Source: UBA1756 sp045130235 (GTDB lineage Bacteria; Bacteroidota; Bacteroidia; Bacteroidales; WCHB1-69). From it: DNA of 64,000 nucleotides. A model generated the notes under the pieces. The model was given only the letters and a program-made list of their open reading frames with translations. It searched no databases and was not told the origin of the DNA. The stretch is from assembly GCA_045130235.1 (NCBI GenBank), contig JBGUPJ010000031.1, positions 1 to 64,000 on the forward strand, given 5' to 3'. Positions within the stretch are counted from its first letter, which is position 1, and each line of letters starts with the position of its first letter. Both the position numbers and the translations under genes were made by a program. Below, piece by piece: positions 56,277 to 64,000 of the stretch.

Positions 56277-56351
56277 TTTACAAAAAAATTAGCGTACGCC
56301 TCATCTTCAATTCTTAAAAAAAATAATTTCTTTTCTAAATCTTCTAAAATA

Positions 56352-56744
56352 CTAAAAATCAGGTCTTTTTAAAATTATTGAATAAATAATTCCTTTTTGG
56401 ATTTCTTCGTTATCAAATTTTAAATTGATATTTTTTTGTTGCTCATTTTCAATAGGTTGTTGAAAGTTTTCAACGGGAGAATTGGAAGAAAAAGAGGTAT
56501 TGTCTGGCGATTCGAAACTCTCTGGTTCTATCGTCTCATAAGTGAAATAATTCTCATTTTTCGGAGAATTTGATTCAAAATCCTGCATTTTCGATTGTGA
56601 AAACACGGGGTCGTGCGGGTGTTTTTTGCGGTGCGGAACCGGTGGGGGTGGAGGGATGGGTGCGGACTTTTTTTGCTTCTTTGGGGAGCGCAAAAGTAAC
56701 GACACGATGAAAATCATTAAAACGATGAGAAAAGTGAAGCTCAT
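56352..56744 (-). CDS. Small single-pass membrane protein, proline-rich linker
   Basis: 130 residues from the ATG at 56744 (MSFTFLIVLMIFIVSLLL); an ATG 21 bp upstream is possible but would put polar residues first and crowd the -7 box. One N-terminal membrane helix, a basic and proline-rich segment (KKQKKSAPIPPPPPVPH), then a low-complexity acidic, Asn/Ser/Phe-rich tail. No family recognised. It is divergent from mutS with 98 bp between start codons. It is probably real because the -7 box and start agree, but translation is not certain. Confidence 0.55.
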   Translation of the reverse strand: MSFTFLIVLMIFIVSLLLRSPKKQKKSAPIPPPPPVPHRKKHPHDPVFSQSKMQDFESNSPKNENYFTYETIEPESFESPDNTSFSSNSPVENFQQPIENEQQKNINLKFDNEEIQKGIIYSIILKRPDF

Positions 56745-56762
56745 ACGAATGGAATTTTGCTG

Positions 56763-56770
56763 CAAAAGTA
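56763..56770 (-). promoter_or_regulatory. -7 box for the small membrane-protein gene
   Basis: The minus strand reads TACTTTTG followed by CA, identical in the TAnnTTTG core to the box upstream of the C10 protease. It lies 18 bp upstream of the ATG at 56744 and supports that start over the one at 56765, which would overlap it. Confidence 0.5.
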
Positions 56771-56816
56771 CATCTTTTTTTCATTTTGGCGGACATTTTT
56801 TTTGGAATAAATGTGG

Positions 56817-56824
56817 TATCTTTG
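56817..56824 (+). promoter_or_regulatory. -7 box for mutS
   Basis: TATCTTTG followed by C matches TAnnTTTG, 18 bp upstream of the mutS ATG at 56843. It lies inside the upstream extension of the open frame and so argues against a start at 56786. Confidence 0.55.
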
Positions 56825-56842
56825 CACTCAAATTTTGATGAT

Positions 56843-59455
56843 ATGGCTAAACAGAGCGAAACTCCCTTGATGAAGCAGTACAATCAGTTCAAATCGCAAT
56901 ATCCGGATGCGATTTTGCTGTTTCGGGTGGGGGATTTCTACGAAACTTTTGGAGAAGACGCGGTGAAAACCTCAAAGATTTTGGGGATTGTGCTGACGAA
57001 AAGGTCGAATGGGGCGGCGGCGGATATGGATTTGGCAGGATTTCCCCACCATGCCATTGATACCTACCTTCCCAAGCTGGTACGCGCGGGCTACCGTGTG
57101 GCCATCTGCGACCAGCTGGAAGACCCAAAACTCACCAAGACGCTTGTGAAACGCGGTATCACTGAACTGGTGACTCCTGGCATCGCTACCAACGATAAAA
57201 TACTGGAGCAGAAAGAGAACAACTTTCTCGGAGCCATCCATTATGCCGACAAAAGTATTGGCATCGCCTTTATTGATGCCTCCACTGGCGAGTTCTACAT
57301 TGCGGAGGGCGACATGGAGTATATCGACAAGCTGCTTCAGAATTTCAAGCCGGCGGAGATGGTGATTCAGAAAGGAAAAAGTGCGGATTTCAGGGAACAT
57401 TTCGGCGAAAAAATCCTCCTCACCACCTTCGATGACTGGGTTTTTACCACCGACTATGCCATGCCCTTTCTTACCCAGCATTTTCAGACCAACTCTCTGA
57501 AAGGATTTGGCATAGAGAACCTCACTTACGGCATCATTGCGGCGGGTGCTGCCCTTCACTATCTGAACGAAACACAGAATCACAAAATTCAGCATATCAA
57601 TAAAATAAACCGGATTGAAGAGGAGTTGTATGTTTGGCTCGACCGTTTCACCATCCGCAACCTCGAACTCATCCATTCGCCCAACGAGAACGCTGTCACC
57701 CTGCTGCAAATCCTCGACCAAACACTCACGCCGATGGGCGGACGATTGCTGAAAAAATGGATTTTGATGCCGCTCAAGGTGAAATCTCTTATCGAGGAAC
57801 GTCTCGCTTCGGTGCAATATTTTATTGATAACGAATCCTTTAAGAACGATGCGGAGGTGTGCATCCGCAGCATTGGCGACCTCGAGCGCATCGGGTCGAA
57901 AATCGCAACCGGCAAAATCAACCCGCGCGAGATGCTCCAGTTGGCCAAGGCTTTACGCTCCATACAGCAGCTGCAAAATCTCTGTCAGAAACAGGAACAG
58001 CCCGCATTCCAAAAGATTTCGGAACAGCTGAATGCCTGCATGACCATCTGCCAACGAATTGAAAAAGAGATTAGTGAAGATGCTCCTGTGGCCTTGAACA
58101 AAGGGCGAGTTTTCAACCGCGGGGTGGACCAGGAGTTGGATGAGCTGAACGAGCTGGCCAGCAACAGCAAAGGCATTCTGGCAGAAATCCAGCAGCGCGA
58201 ATCCGCCAATACGGGCATTCCCTCCCTCAAGATTGGTTTCAACAATGTGTTCGGTTACTATATCGAGGTGACCAACGCGCACAAGAACAAAGTGCCGGGC
58301 GACTGGATTCGCAAACAGACCCTCACCAACGGGGAAAGGTACATCACAGAGGAGCTGAAAGAACTGGAAAACAAGATTTTAGGGGCGGAGGACAAAATTC
58401 TGAACATTGAAGGGCGACTGTATAACGAATTGGTGCTGGCCTTGATGGACTATATCCCTATGATTCAGCTGAATGCCCGTTTGGTGGCCCGCATGGATGT
58501 GCTGGCCTGTTTTGCCAATGTGGCAGAGGCCAACCATTACTCGCACCCGGAAATCAACGAGGGTACTGTGCTGGAAATCAAGGCGGGGCGGCATCCTGTT
58601 ATTGAAACGCAGCTGCCGCCCGGAGATCCGTACATCGACAATGATGTCTATCTCGACAACGAACAGCAACAGATTGTCATCATCACCGGACCGAACATGT
58701 CGGGTAAATCGGCGCTGCTTCGTCAAACGGCTCTGATTGTGCTGATGGCGCAGATGGGCTGCTTCGTTCCTGCACGGGAGGCCCGCATTGGTCTCATTGA
58801 CAAGATCTTCACACGTGTTGGGGCCTCCGACAACATCTCCACCGGCGAATCCACTTTTATGGTGGAGATGAACGAGACGGCGAGCATTCTCAACAATATC
58901 TCCGACCGGAGTTTGGTTCTGTTGGATGAAATTGGCCGTGGTACAAGTACTTACGATGGAGTTTCCATTGCCTGGTCGATTGCCGAATACCTGCACGACC
59001 ACCCGCGGCATCGGGCAAAAGTGCTGTTTGCCACGCACTACCACGAACTGAACGACATGGCGGCACAATTTCCAAGAATCAAGAACTACCACGTTTCGGT
59101 CAAAGAAATCAACAACAAAGTTTTGTTTTTGAGAAAGTTAGAAGCTGGCGGAAGCGAACACAGTTTTGGTATTCATGTGGCTCGAATGGCGGGGATGCCC
59201 GCGAGCGTACTGCGGAGGGCCGAGGAGGTGCTCAAACAGTTGGAAGAGCACCATGACAACAAGGTCGAGAAACACATTGAGAAACGTGCCGACCCTGGTT
59301 ACCAGTTGAGTTTCATCGCTTTAGATGACCCGCTGTTGTTAGATGTGAAAAATCAGATTGTGGATTTGGACATCAACTCTCTCACACCCGTGGAGGCGTT
59401 GATGAAGTTGAACGACATCAAAAATCTGCTTATCAAAGAGAAGAAAAAGCGTTAG
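56843..59455 (+). CDS. mutS: DNA mismatch repair protein MutS
   Basis: 870 residues. MutS recognises mismatches and small loops and recruits MutL using ATP. Seen: the N-terminal mismatch-binding F-x-E motif in RVGDFYETFG (F32-Y-E34), connector and lever domains, clamp, Walker A GPNMSGKS near residue 616, FTRVGASDNISTGESTFMVEM, Walker B LVLLDEIGRGTSTYDG and the FATHYHEL switch. The C-terminal tail is present. The ATG at 56843 (MAKQSETPLMKQY) is chosen; the frame is open 19 codons upstream, but that part overlaps the -7 box. Length is normal. It converges on the MbnP-like gene with 3 bp between stops. Confidence 0.97.
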   Translation: MAKQSETPLMKQYNQFKSQYPDAILLFRVGDFYETFGEDAVKTSKILGIVLTKRSNGAAADMDLAGFPHHAIDTYLPKLVRAGYRVAICDQLEDPKLTKTLVKRGITELVTPGIATNDKILEQKENNFLGAIHYADKSIGIAFIDASTGEFYIAEGDMEYIDKLLQNFKPAEMVIQKGKSADFREHFGEKILLTTFDDWVFTTDYAMPFLTQHFQTNSLKGFGIENLTYGIIAAGAALHYLNETQNHKIQHINKINRIEEELYVWLDRFTIRNLELIHSPNENAVTLLQILDQTLTPMGGRLLKKWILMPLKVKSLIEERLASVQYFIDNESFKNDAEVCIRSIGDLERIGSKIATGKINPREMLQLAKALRSIQQLQNLCQKQEQPAFQKISEQLNACMTICQRIEKEISEDAPVALNKGRVFNRGVDQELDELNELASNSKGILAEIQQRESANTGIPSLKIGFNNVFGYYIEVTNAHKNKVPGDWIRKQTLTNGERYITEELKELENKILGAEDKILNIEGRLYNELVLALMDYIPMIQLNARLVARMDVLACFANVAEANHYSHPEINEGTVLEIKAGRHPVIETQLPPGDPYIDNDVYLDNEQQQIVIITGPNMSGKSALLRQTALIVLMAQMGCFVPAREARIGLIDKIFTRVGASDNISTGESTFMVEMNETASILNNISDRSLVLLDEIGRGTSTYDGVSIAWSIAEYLHDHPRHRAKVLFATHYHELNDMAAQFPRIKNYHVSVKEINNKVLFLRKLEAGGSEHSFGIHVARMAGMPASVLRRAEEVLKQLEEHHDNKVEKHIEKRADPGYQLSFIALDDPLLLDVKNQIVDLDINSLTPVEALMKLNDIKNLLIKEKKKR

Positions 59456-59458
59456 AAA

Positions 59459-60217
59459 TCAGTGAACTTTCACTGAAATCGCATGAGGGCCATTTTCACG
59501 CAGCATATCCTGTGCCGCTTGGTTCTGCATAATGCTGCCGCCTATCACATCAAAATTATAGATGTTAGGCTCTGCCATCCAGCCATTTACATTCATCACA
59601 AAATCCAGCTGGGTAGTCGCATCCTGGTGCACGACAAAATCCTTTAAGGGAAGAGTTATTCTGAAATGGTTGGGGACAAATTCTGTGACTTGTCCGTTTT
59701 CGTAGCGTTGGCCGATGCCCGTATGAAGATTAAAGGGGCGCACCGTATCGTTGGATGCCAGCCACTTACCGTTGATTTGCATGTAGTGGTACCCACCGCC
59801 TAATGCGTCGGGCCATGCCATATTATTTTCGGGCGGGTTGACAAAGTAGCCGGTTACATTCTGTGCCGGAAGCAGTCCGAATACGAAAGAGATGCTATCA
59901 AACTGACCATCAGGAACTTTAGAAATCAACCAATTGAAAGATGAAGTAATATCTGAATCAAAATAGTGGATGCCGTCGTGGTCGGTGACGGCGAACCTCT
60001 CCCCTCCCCTTGACACAAAAGAAACATCTGAAATGAAGAACTTCACCTCATCCACTTGATAACGGTTGCCCGCCGCGTTTTGGTACTCCATCTGATGGTA
60101 ATGGAGATTCTCGCCATCCACTTGCACTTCAAAATGGATTATTACGTCCCCACTATGCTGTTTTTTGGCACAGGCTACGCATAATAAGAGCAGAAGAAAA
60201 ATAGGGATCTTCCTCAT
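59459..60217 (-). CDS. MbnP-like lipoprotein (putative copper-binding)
   Basis: 252 residues. A short hydrophobic signal ends in CVAC with a candidate lipidated Cys16. The body matches the MbnP family: an initial VIIHFEVQVDGENL strand, QVDEVKFFISDVSF, and the WPDALGGGYHYMQINGKW motif. MbnP proteins bind copper in the periplasm and often pair with a di-heme MbnH partner; none is seen here, so maturation of the copper site is uncertain. It starts on a 1-bp overlap with the DUF4468-like gene and is probably co-transcribed with it. Confidence 0.82.
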   Translation of the reverse strand: MRKIPIFLLLLLCVACAKKQHSGDVIIHFEVQVDGENLHYHQMEYQNAAGNRYQVDEVKFFISDVSFVSRGGERFAVTDHDGIHYFDSDITSSFNWLISKVPDGQFDSISFVFGLLPAQNVTGYFVNPPENNMAWPDALGGGYHYMQINGKWLASNDTVRPFNLHTGIGQRYENGQVTEFVPNHFRITLPLKDFVVHQDATTQLDFVMNVNGWMAEPNIYNFDVIGGSIMQNQAAQDMLRENGPHAISVKVH

Positions 60218-60768
60218 TACCAGTCATCTTCCTGATCCACCTCGGGGAGCATACCATCCATAAGGGAATCGATCAAAGCTCTGATTTGCTCATCCACCTC
60301 TTGGAGATTGACATAACATTCGGGATCCCACTTGGGATCTTCAGGATTCATCCATTTCTCAATCGGGGAAGCAGCGGCAGCTTTCTCATTGAAGTCGGTA
60401 ATGATATAACGATAGCGACCTTCACGGCATTGGAGCGTAAAATTGTAATACACCACATTTTTCGTTAACTTGCTGCCATCTTTCTGGTGAGAATAAATTC
60501 TTACTGAGCTGCGCATTTTCAGCACGTAATTCGTGGGATCCTGGCTTTTAATCACTTCAGAAGGATTATGATAGAAGGACTTTACCCATTTCAATGCTCG
60601 GTCGTACAAATCTTTGGCTGTAGCATTTTCCTGAACAACATCTTGATAAGTAATCAATTGCGATTTGTCATCGATAGGCATATCGGGTGGTGCTGGCGTG
60701 TTTTTCTTTTGGGCGAACCCCAAAGTCACTACAGAGAGCAAAAGAACAATAAGGATGGAACGTTTCAT
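60217..60768 (-). CDS. Exported protein, DUF4468-like
   Basis: 183 residues with a signal peptide (1-20, ending LGFAQ). The core, ATAKDLYDRALKWVKSFYHN then a YVLKMRSSVRIY strand and a CREGRYRYIITDF strand, resembles DUF4468 (TBP-like fold) proteins of Bacteroidota; assignment is from pattern memory. The tail is acidic. Function unknown. It is 72 bp after the outer-membrane barrel gene and overlaps the MbnP-like gene by 1 bp. Confidence 0.7.
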   Translation of the reverse strand: MKRSILIVLLLSVVTLGFAQKKNTPAPPDMPIDDKSQLITYQDVVQENATAKDLYDRALKWVKSFYHNPSEVIKSQDPTNYVLKMRSSVRIYSHQKDGSKLTKNVVYYNFTLQCREGRYRYIITDFNEKAAAASPIEKWMNPEDPKWDPECYVNLQEVDEQIRALIDSLMDGMLPEVDQEDDW

Positions 60769-60840
60769 GGTATATGGTTTTTAAATTTTTCTAATGGTGG
60801 GCTAACAACAGAGGGTCAGACTGAAGGGTTTTACAAAAGT

Positions 60841-61479
60841 TTACCAATAGAGGAGAGCAAATTTTACTCCTACGAAGTGGTAACAGAGTTTTTTTGTGCG
60901 ATTGGTAGAAACTTGTGAGTAATCGAAGTCGGCGGTATAATCGGTAACTGAATATTGAATAGTGGAATATTGCATTTTATAATCGGCGGCGATCATAAGA
61001 TGTATTTGGTCTTTCAGGCGGAGTTTCACACCCAGGCCAGTGTTGGCATACCAGCCGGGCTGTGCTCCATATATCACCTTGGTCATCTTTTCGGGTTTGG
61101 AGCTGACATACCATTTGAAAGAATAACCGCCGTTGGCGTACCAGTGGGGACTTATGGTAAAGTCCATAAAATCTACGCTAAGGTGCAGTGCCACAGGAAT
61201 AAAGGCTGTTTTTTTCCAAATATTCAGTCCCAGATCCACGCCGAGAGTGAAGTAGGGATTGAACTGATAGGCTATAATTTGATCCACGCAGAAATTCGGG
61301 AGCTTATTAAGCAGATTGCGGTTTTCAAACCTCAAATCCCCTACCCCAGCGTTAAAGGCGAGGCCCGTCTGATAGACAAAATGCGAGCGATAATGCTTAG
61401 TATTTTGCATATTCTGCGCATTCACCGCTGAAACGGCGAAAACAAACAACATGACGGCAGCGAACAGTTTTTTCTTCAT
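60841..61479 (-). CDS. Outer-membrane beta-barrel protein
   Basis: 212 residues with a signal peptide (1-21, ending VNAQ) and regular amphipathic strands (FTLGVDLGLNIW, GYSFKWYVS, TGLGVKLRLKDQ) up to a final FALLYW, consistent with a small 8-strand barrel. No specific family is recognised. It starts 3 bp after recN, so it is expressed with it, though a functional link to DNA repair is not implied. Confidence 0.8.
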   Translation of the reverse strand: MKKKLFAAVMLFVFAVSAVNAQNMQNTKHYRSHFVYQTGLAFNAGVGDLRFENRNLLNKLPNFCVDQIIAYQFNPYFTLGVDLGLNIWKKTAFIPVALHLSVDFMDFTISPHWYANGGYSFKWYVSSKPEKMTKVIYGAQPGWYANTGLGVKLRLKDQIHLMIAADYKMQYSTIQYSVTDYTADFDYSQVSTNRTKKLCYHFVGVKFALLYW

Positions 61480-61482
61480 AAT

Positions 61483-63138
61483 TTATTGTTCTATAAGTTC
61501 TTGAGCAGCTTTCAGGGTAGCTTCTCCCCACTTTTCACCGCTCATCATTTTGGCGATTTCGACAGCGCGCTGATCGGGGCTTAACAAATTGACCTTCGTG
61601 CGACTGGTATTCTCATCAACTTCCTTATATACAAGATAATGGCAATTTCCTTTAGCAGCAATCTGAGGGAGATGGGTGATGACCAAAAGCTGGCGACGCT
61701 GGGCCATTTTCTGCATCAGTGCGGCTACTTTTCCCGCCATCTCACCCGAAATACCCACATCAATTTCATCAAACACTACCGTAGGAAGAACAGATTTCTC
61801 TGATAAGGTGGATTTTACGGCCAACATAAGGCGCGAAATTTCTCCTCCGGAGGCCACTTTCTCGAGTTCGGCAGCTTCCACTCCCCTATTTGCTGAAAAG
61901 AGAAATTTGACCTCATCTATGCCATTTTTTTGCAGAGTGCTGACAGGATTCAATTTTATAACAAATTGAGCATCAGGCATTCCAAGAGAATGCACATATT
62001 CGAGAACTTGAGTCTGCAAAGATGGAAGGGCTTTCTTACGATCTTGGTGAAGCTGTTCTGCCAATTTCTGAGCCTTATCTTGCAACTGCTGACACATTAA
62101 AGTTAAATTGTTCAGCTGCTCCTCATCTTCTGAAAAGTTGTCAAGTTCCTCTTTTACAGTCTGATACTTATTCATCAACTCGCCTACAGAGGGCAGATGG
62201 TATTTTTGCTCTAATGAGTAAATAAAGTCGAGGCGCTGACGCATAGCTTCCAACTCTTCAGCATTGTATTCAATTCTATCATTCAGAGAGTTAAGCTCAT
62301 TAGCAATATCTTTTAATTCAATATAGGAGGAGTTGATGCGCTGATTCATCTCATCAAGATCTGCGCGGTAGGTAGCGATGGAAGCACTTAAATTCTTGGC
62401 ATTACGGAGGGAAGAAACCGCAGAGGGCTCTTCATCAGAAAGGATTTGCAAAATCTGATAAAGATTGGATTTAATAGTTTCTGTATGTGTCAGAAATTCA
62501 ATGTTTTGTTCCAACTCCTCTTGCTCATTTTCTTTCAGATGAGCCTCTTCAATCTCTTTGAGCACAAACTGTAGATAATCCTGTTTTTCAAGAGAGGCCT
62601 GATGCTGGTGCTTTAATTCAGAAAGTTGATGTTCGGAAGTTTTAAGCTCAGATAAAACTTGTTGATATTCTGCAACTTGCACCTTAATACCAGCAAATAA
62701 ATCCACTACATTTGTCCGGAAATCGGCATTTTGGAAGAGTAAATTCTGGTGTTGGGAATGAATATCAATCAATCGGGAAGAGAACTCTTTCAACAAGGGA
62801 AGCGTGACGGGAGTATCATTGATAAAAGCCCGGCTTTTACCATTGACGGCGATTTCTCTTCTTACGATGGTATCTTCTTGATAATCAAGATTATTTTCAA
62901 TAAAAAAATCATCTAAATCCAACCCTGACACATCAAAACTGGCCTCCACGATACACTTTTTAGTCTTGTCGAAAAGAGCGGAGGAGTCGGCGCGATGTCC
63001 CAAAATAAGGGAGAGCGCCCCCATGATGATAGACTTACCGGCACCCGTTTCACCCGTAATCACTGTGAACCCCTTGTCGAAACGAATCTGCAAAGAGGCA
63101 ATCAGTGCATAATTTTGGATGTGTAACGAGTTTAGCAT
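61483..63138 (-). CDS. recN: DNA repair protein RecN
   Basis: 551 residues, matching the usual RecN length. RecN is an SMC-like ATPase acting in double-strand break repair. Seen: LHIQNYALI start, Walker A GETGAGKS (29-36), a long antiparallel coiled coil (about 150-370) between the two halves, the ABC signature VASGGEISRLMLAVK, Walker B VVFDEIDVGISG and the VITHLPQIAA switch. It follows the porD-like gene by 3 bp; the porD-recN order is common in Bacteroidota. Confidence 0.97.
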   Translation of the reverse strand: MLNSLHIQNYALIASLQIRFDKGFTVITGETGAGKSIIMGALSLILGHRADSSALFDKTKKCIVEASFDVSGLDLDDFFIENNLDYQEDTIVRREIAVNGKSRAFINDTPVTLPLLKEFSSRLIDIHSQHQNLLFQNADFRTNVVDLFAGIKVQVAEYQQVLSELKTSEHQLSELKHQHQASLEKQDYLQFVLKEIEEAHLKENEQEELEQNIEFLTHTETIKSNLYQILQILSDEEPSAVSSLRNAKNLSASIATYRADLDEMNQRINSSYIELKDIANELNSLNDRIEYNAEELEAMRQRLDFIYSLEQKYHLPSVGELMNKYQTVKEELDNFSEDEEQLNNLTLMCQQLQDKAQKLAEQLHQDRKKALPSLQTQVLEYVHSLGMPDAQFVIKLNPVSTLQKNGIDEVKFLFSANRGVEAAELEKVASGGEISRLMLAVKSTLSEKSVLPTVVFDEIDVGISGEMAGKVAALMQKMAQRRQLLVITHLPQIAAKGNCHYLVYKEVDENTSRTKVNLLSPDQRAVEIAKMMSGEKWGEATLKAAQELIEQ

Positions 63139-63141
63139 AAG

Positions 63142-64000
63142 TTAGTTAGATTGATTTATCGTGTTATATTTAGCAGAGTTGGAAGGATCTATTTGCTTCA
63201 TCAAGCGGATAATCTCAGTTTTCTCCACCGGGGTAGCTTCTTTGAAGATGTTAACAATCTCGTCAGCTTTTGCCTGCACCATAATCTGAACAATGTAAAG
63301 ATTTGATTTTTGGGAATTTACTTTCTGTAAATCTCTTATAGCATCCAAAATAGAGGCACGGCCCACATCCACAGATTCTGACATCATATCGAGGCCCAGA
63401 CGGTGGTATTTGTACAAGAAATCGTGGATTTTGCTGTAGGTGGGATTGGTGAGGTTTTCCATCAGCCAGTAGCGATTACGCTGGGCGTTTTCGTAGGATT
63501 TCCATCCCGGTTCGGTCGCGCTTTGGCAAGCATTTACAACCCCTTGAGCTAATGAGAAATATGGGTCTCCGCCATTGAGAGAAAAGGTGTCGAAGTCCAT
63601 CCCCAAGAAGATATTCAAATAGTAGGCTATGAGCGAAGTAAGGTTGGAAAGATTCTGATTTTCAGAATATTCCATTGGAGTTCCTTCCTCGTAAGTAAAT
63701 TTAATATCATTGTCCTTCATATTGAGGACGGGAGACTTATAATTGGTGTTATAGATGGGTCGCTGGAGCTGGATGTTCATCTCACCAGTATAGGTATCTC
63801 CCTGAGCGCCAGTAAGAACGATCATGATGGCGCACTCGATTCGCTCATTGGTTTTCAGCGTATATTGACACCATTTACGGTCATTGACGAATTTGTACAA
63901 TTCCTGCTGTAACGTATTGAATTTATTTCTGTTAGAACCTGCCACAGCGGTTGAATTGATGGAAAGCTGGCACTGGAAATCTTGTGCGGAAAGCGAGAAA
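63142..64000 (-). CDS. porD: Type IX secretion system protein PorD (DUF4835 family), N-terminus beyond window
   Basis: The frame is open to the right edge, so the start lies beyond 64000. A GTG at 63945 is not the start: 18 further codons upstream continue the family pattern, with an FSLSAQ signal-peptide end, then DFQCQLSINSTAVAGSN. Visible residues match DUF4835: LQQELYKFVNDRKW, RPIYNTNYKSPVLN, YYLNIFLGMDFDTFS, and a QNRYWLMENL-like region. In Porphyromonas and relatives PorD is a periplasmic protein needed for T9SS function. Its location just before recN supports the call. Confidence 0.83.
   Translation of the reverse strand, partial: FSLSAQDFQCQLSINSTAVAGSNRNKFNTLQQELYKFVNDRKWCQYTLKTNERIECAIMIVLTGAQGDTYTGEMNIQLQRPIYNTNYKSPVLNMKDNDIKFTYEEGTPMEYSENQNLSNLTSLIAYYLNIFLGMDFDTFSLNGGDPYFSLAQGVVNACQSATEPGWKSYENAQRNRYWLMENLTNPTYSKIHDFLYKYHRLGLDMMSESVDVGRASILDAIRDLQKVNSQKSNLYIVQIMVQAKADEIVNIFKEATPVEKTEIIRLMKQIDPSNSAKYNTINQSN

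Overview
This window looks like a chromosomal segment of a Bacteroidota species, probably of the Bacteroidales. It has type IX secretion (T9SS) cargo with C-terminal sorting domains, a PorD homologue (cut by the right edge), a PorV/PorQ-type barrel, a TonB-dependent receptor with a carboxypeptidase-like regulatory domain, FISUMP proteins, an MbnP-like lipoprotein, and several upstream boxes of the Bacteroidetes -7 type TAnnTTTG. No tRNA, rRNA, CRISPR array, insertion sequence or prophage was seen. Nearly all genes are on the minus strand; the C10 peptidase and mutS are the only clear plus-strand genes.

Layout. 1-2106: two secreted FISUMP-type proteins, the first cut by the left edge and carrying 38-residue repeats. 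2107-2656: a non-coding stretch with a leader hairpin and a terminator. 2657-6165: a YbaK-type deacylase, a secreted C10 (streptopain-like) protease and a short-chain dehydrogenase. 6251-36076: the dominant feature, a single uninterrupted 9374-codon gene for a giant surface protein, followed 84 bp downstream by an OmpA-family barrel/peptidoglycan-binding protein. An attenuator-like hairpin lies between the two. 36509-39528: lipoprotein, glutamine synthetase and a small membrane protein in one operon. 39602-46476: a compact seven-gene run greA - HIT - unknown - transketolase N-subunit - LptF/G permease - glycosyltransferase - dxs. 46569-56222: TonB-dependent receptor, 1559-aa secreted protein and PorV/PorQ-type barrel in one operon. 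56352-59455: a small membrane protein divergent from mutS. 59459-64000: porD (partial) - recN - outer-membrane barrel - DUF4468-like - MbnP-like lipoprotein.

The most interesting object is the giant gene. By hand count it encodes about 98 Ig-like domains of about 90 residues, each with one Cys near its start and one near its end. From about residue 700 to 8270 they form a higher-order repeat: three distinguishable domain types (A-B-C) recur with a period of about 276 residues (about 830 bp), giving 28 A-type domains. Within it, four consecutive triplets alternate as two near-copies of a six-domain block, and another adjacent pair of triplets is nearly identical, pointing to successive internal duplications of different sizes. 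The protein has a signal peptide and a T9SS type A-like sorting domain, so it is probably a very long cell-surface fibre. The OmpA protein encoded just downstream is a candidate partner in the envelope.

Functionally, the window combines housekeeping (mutS, recN, greA, dxs, glutamine synthetase) with envelope biology: lipid or LPS transport, glycosyl transfer, and T9SS machinery plus several likely T9SS substrates.
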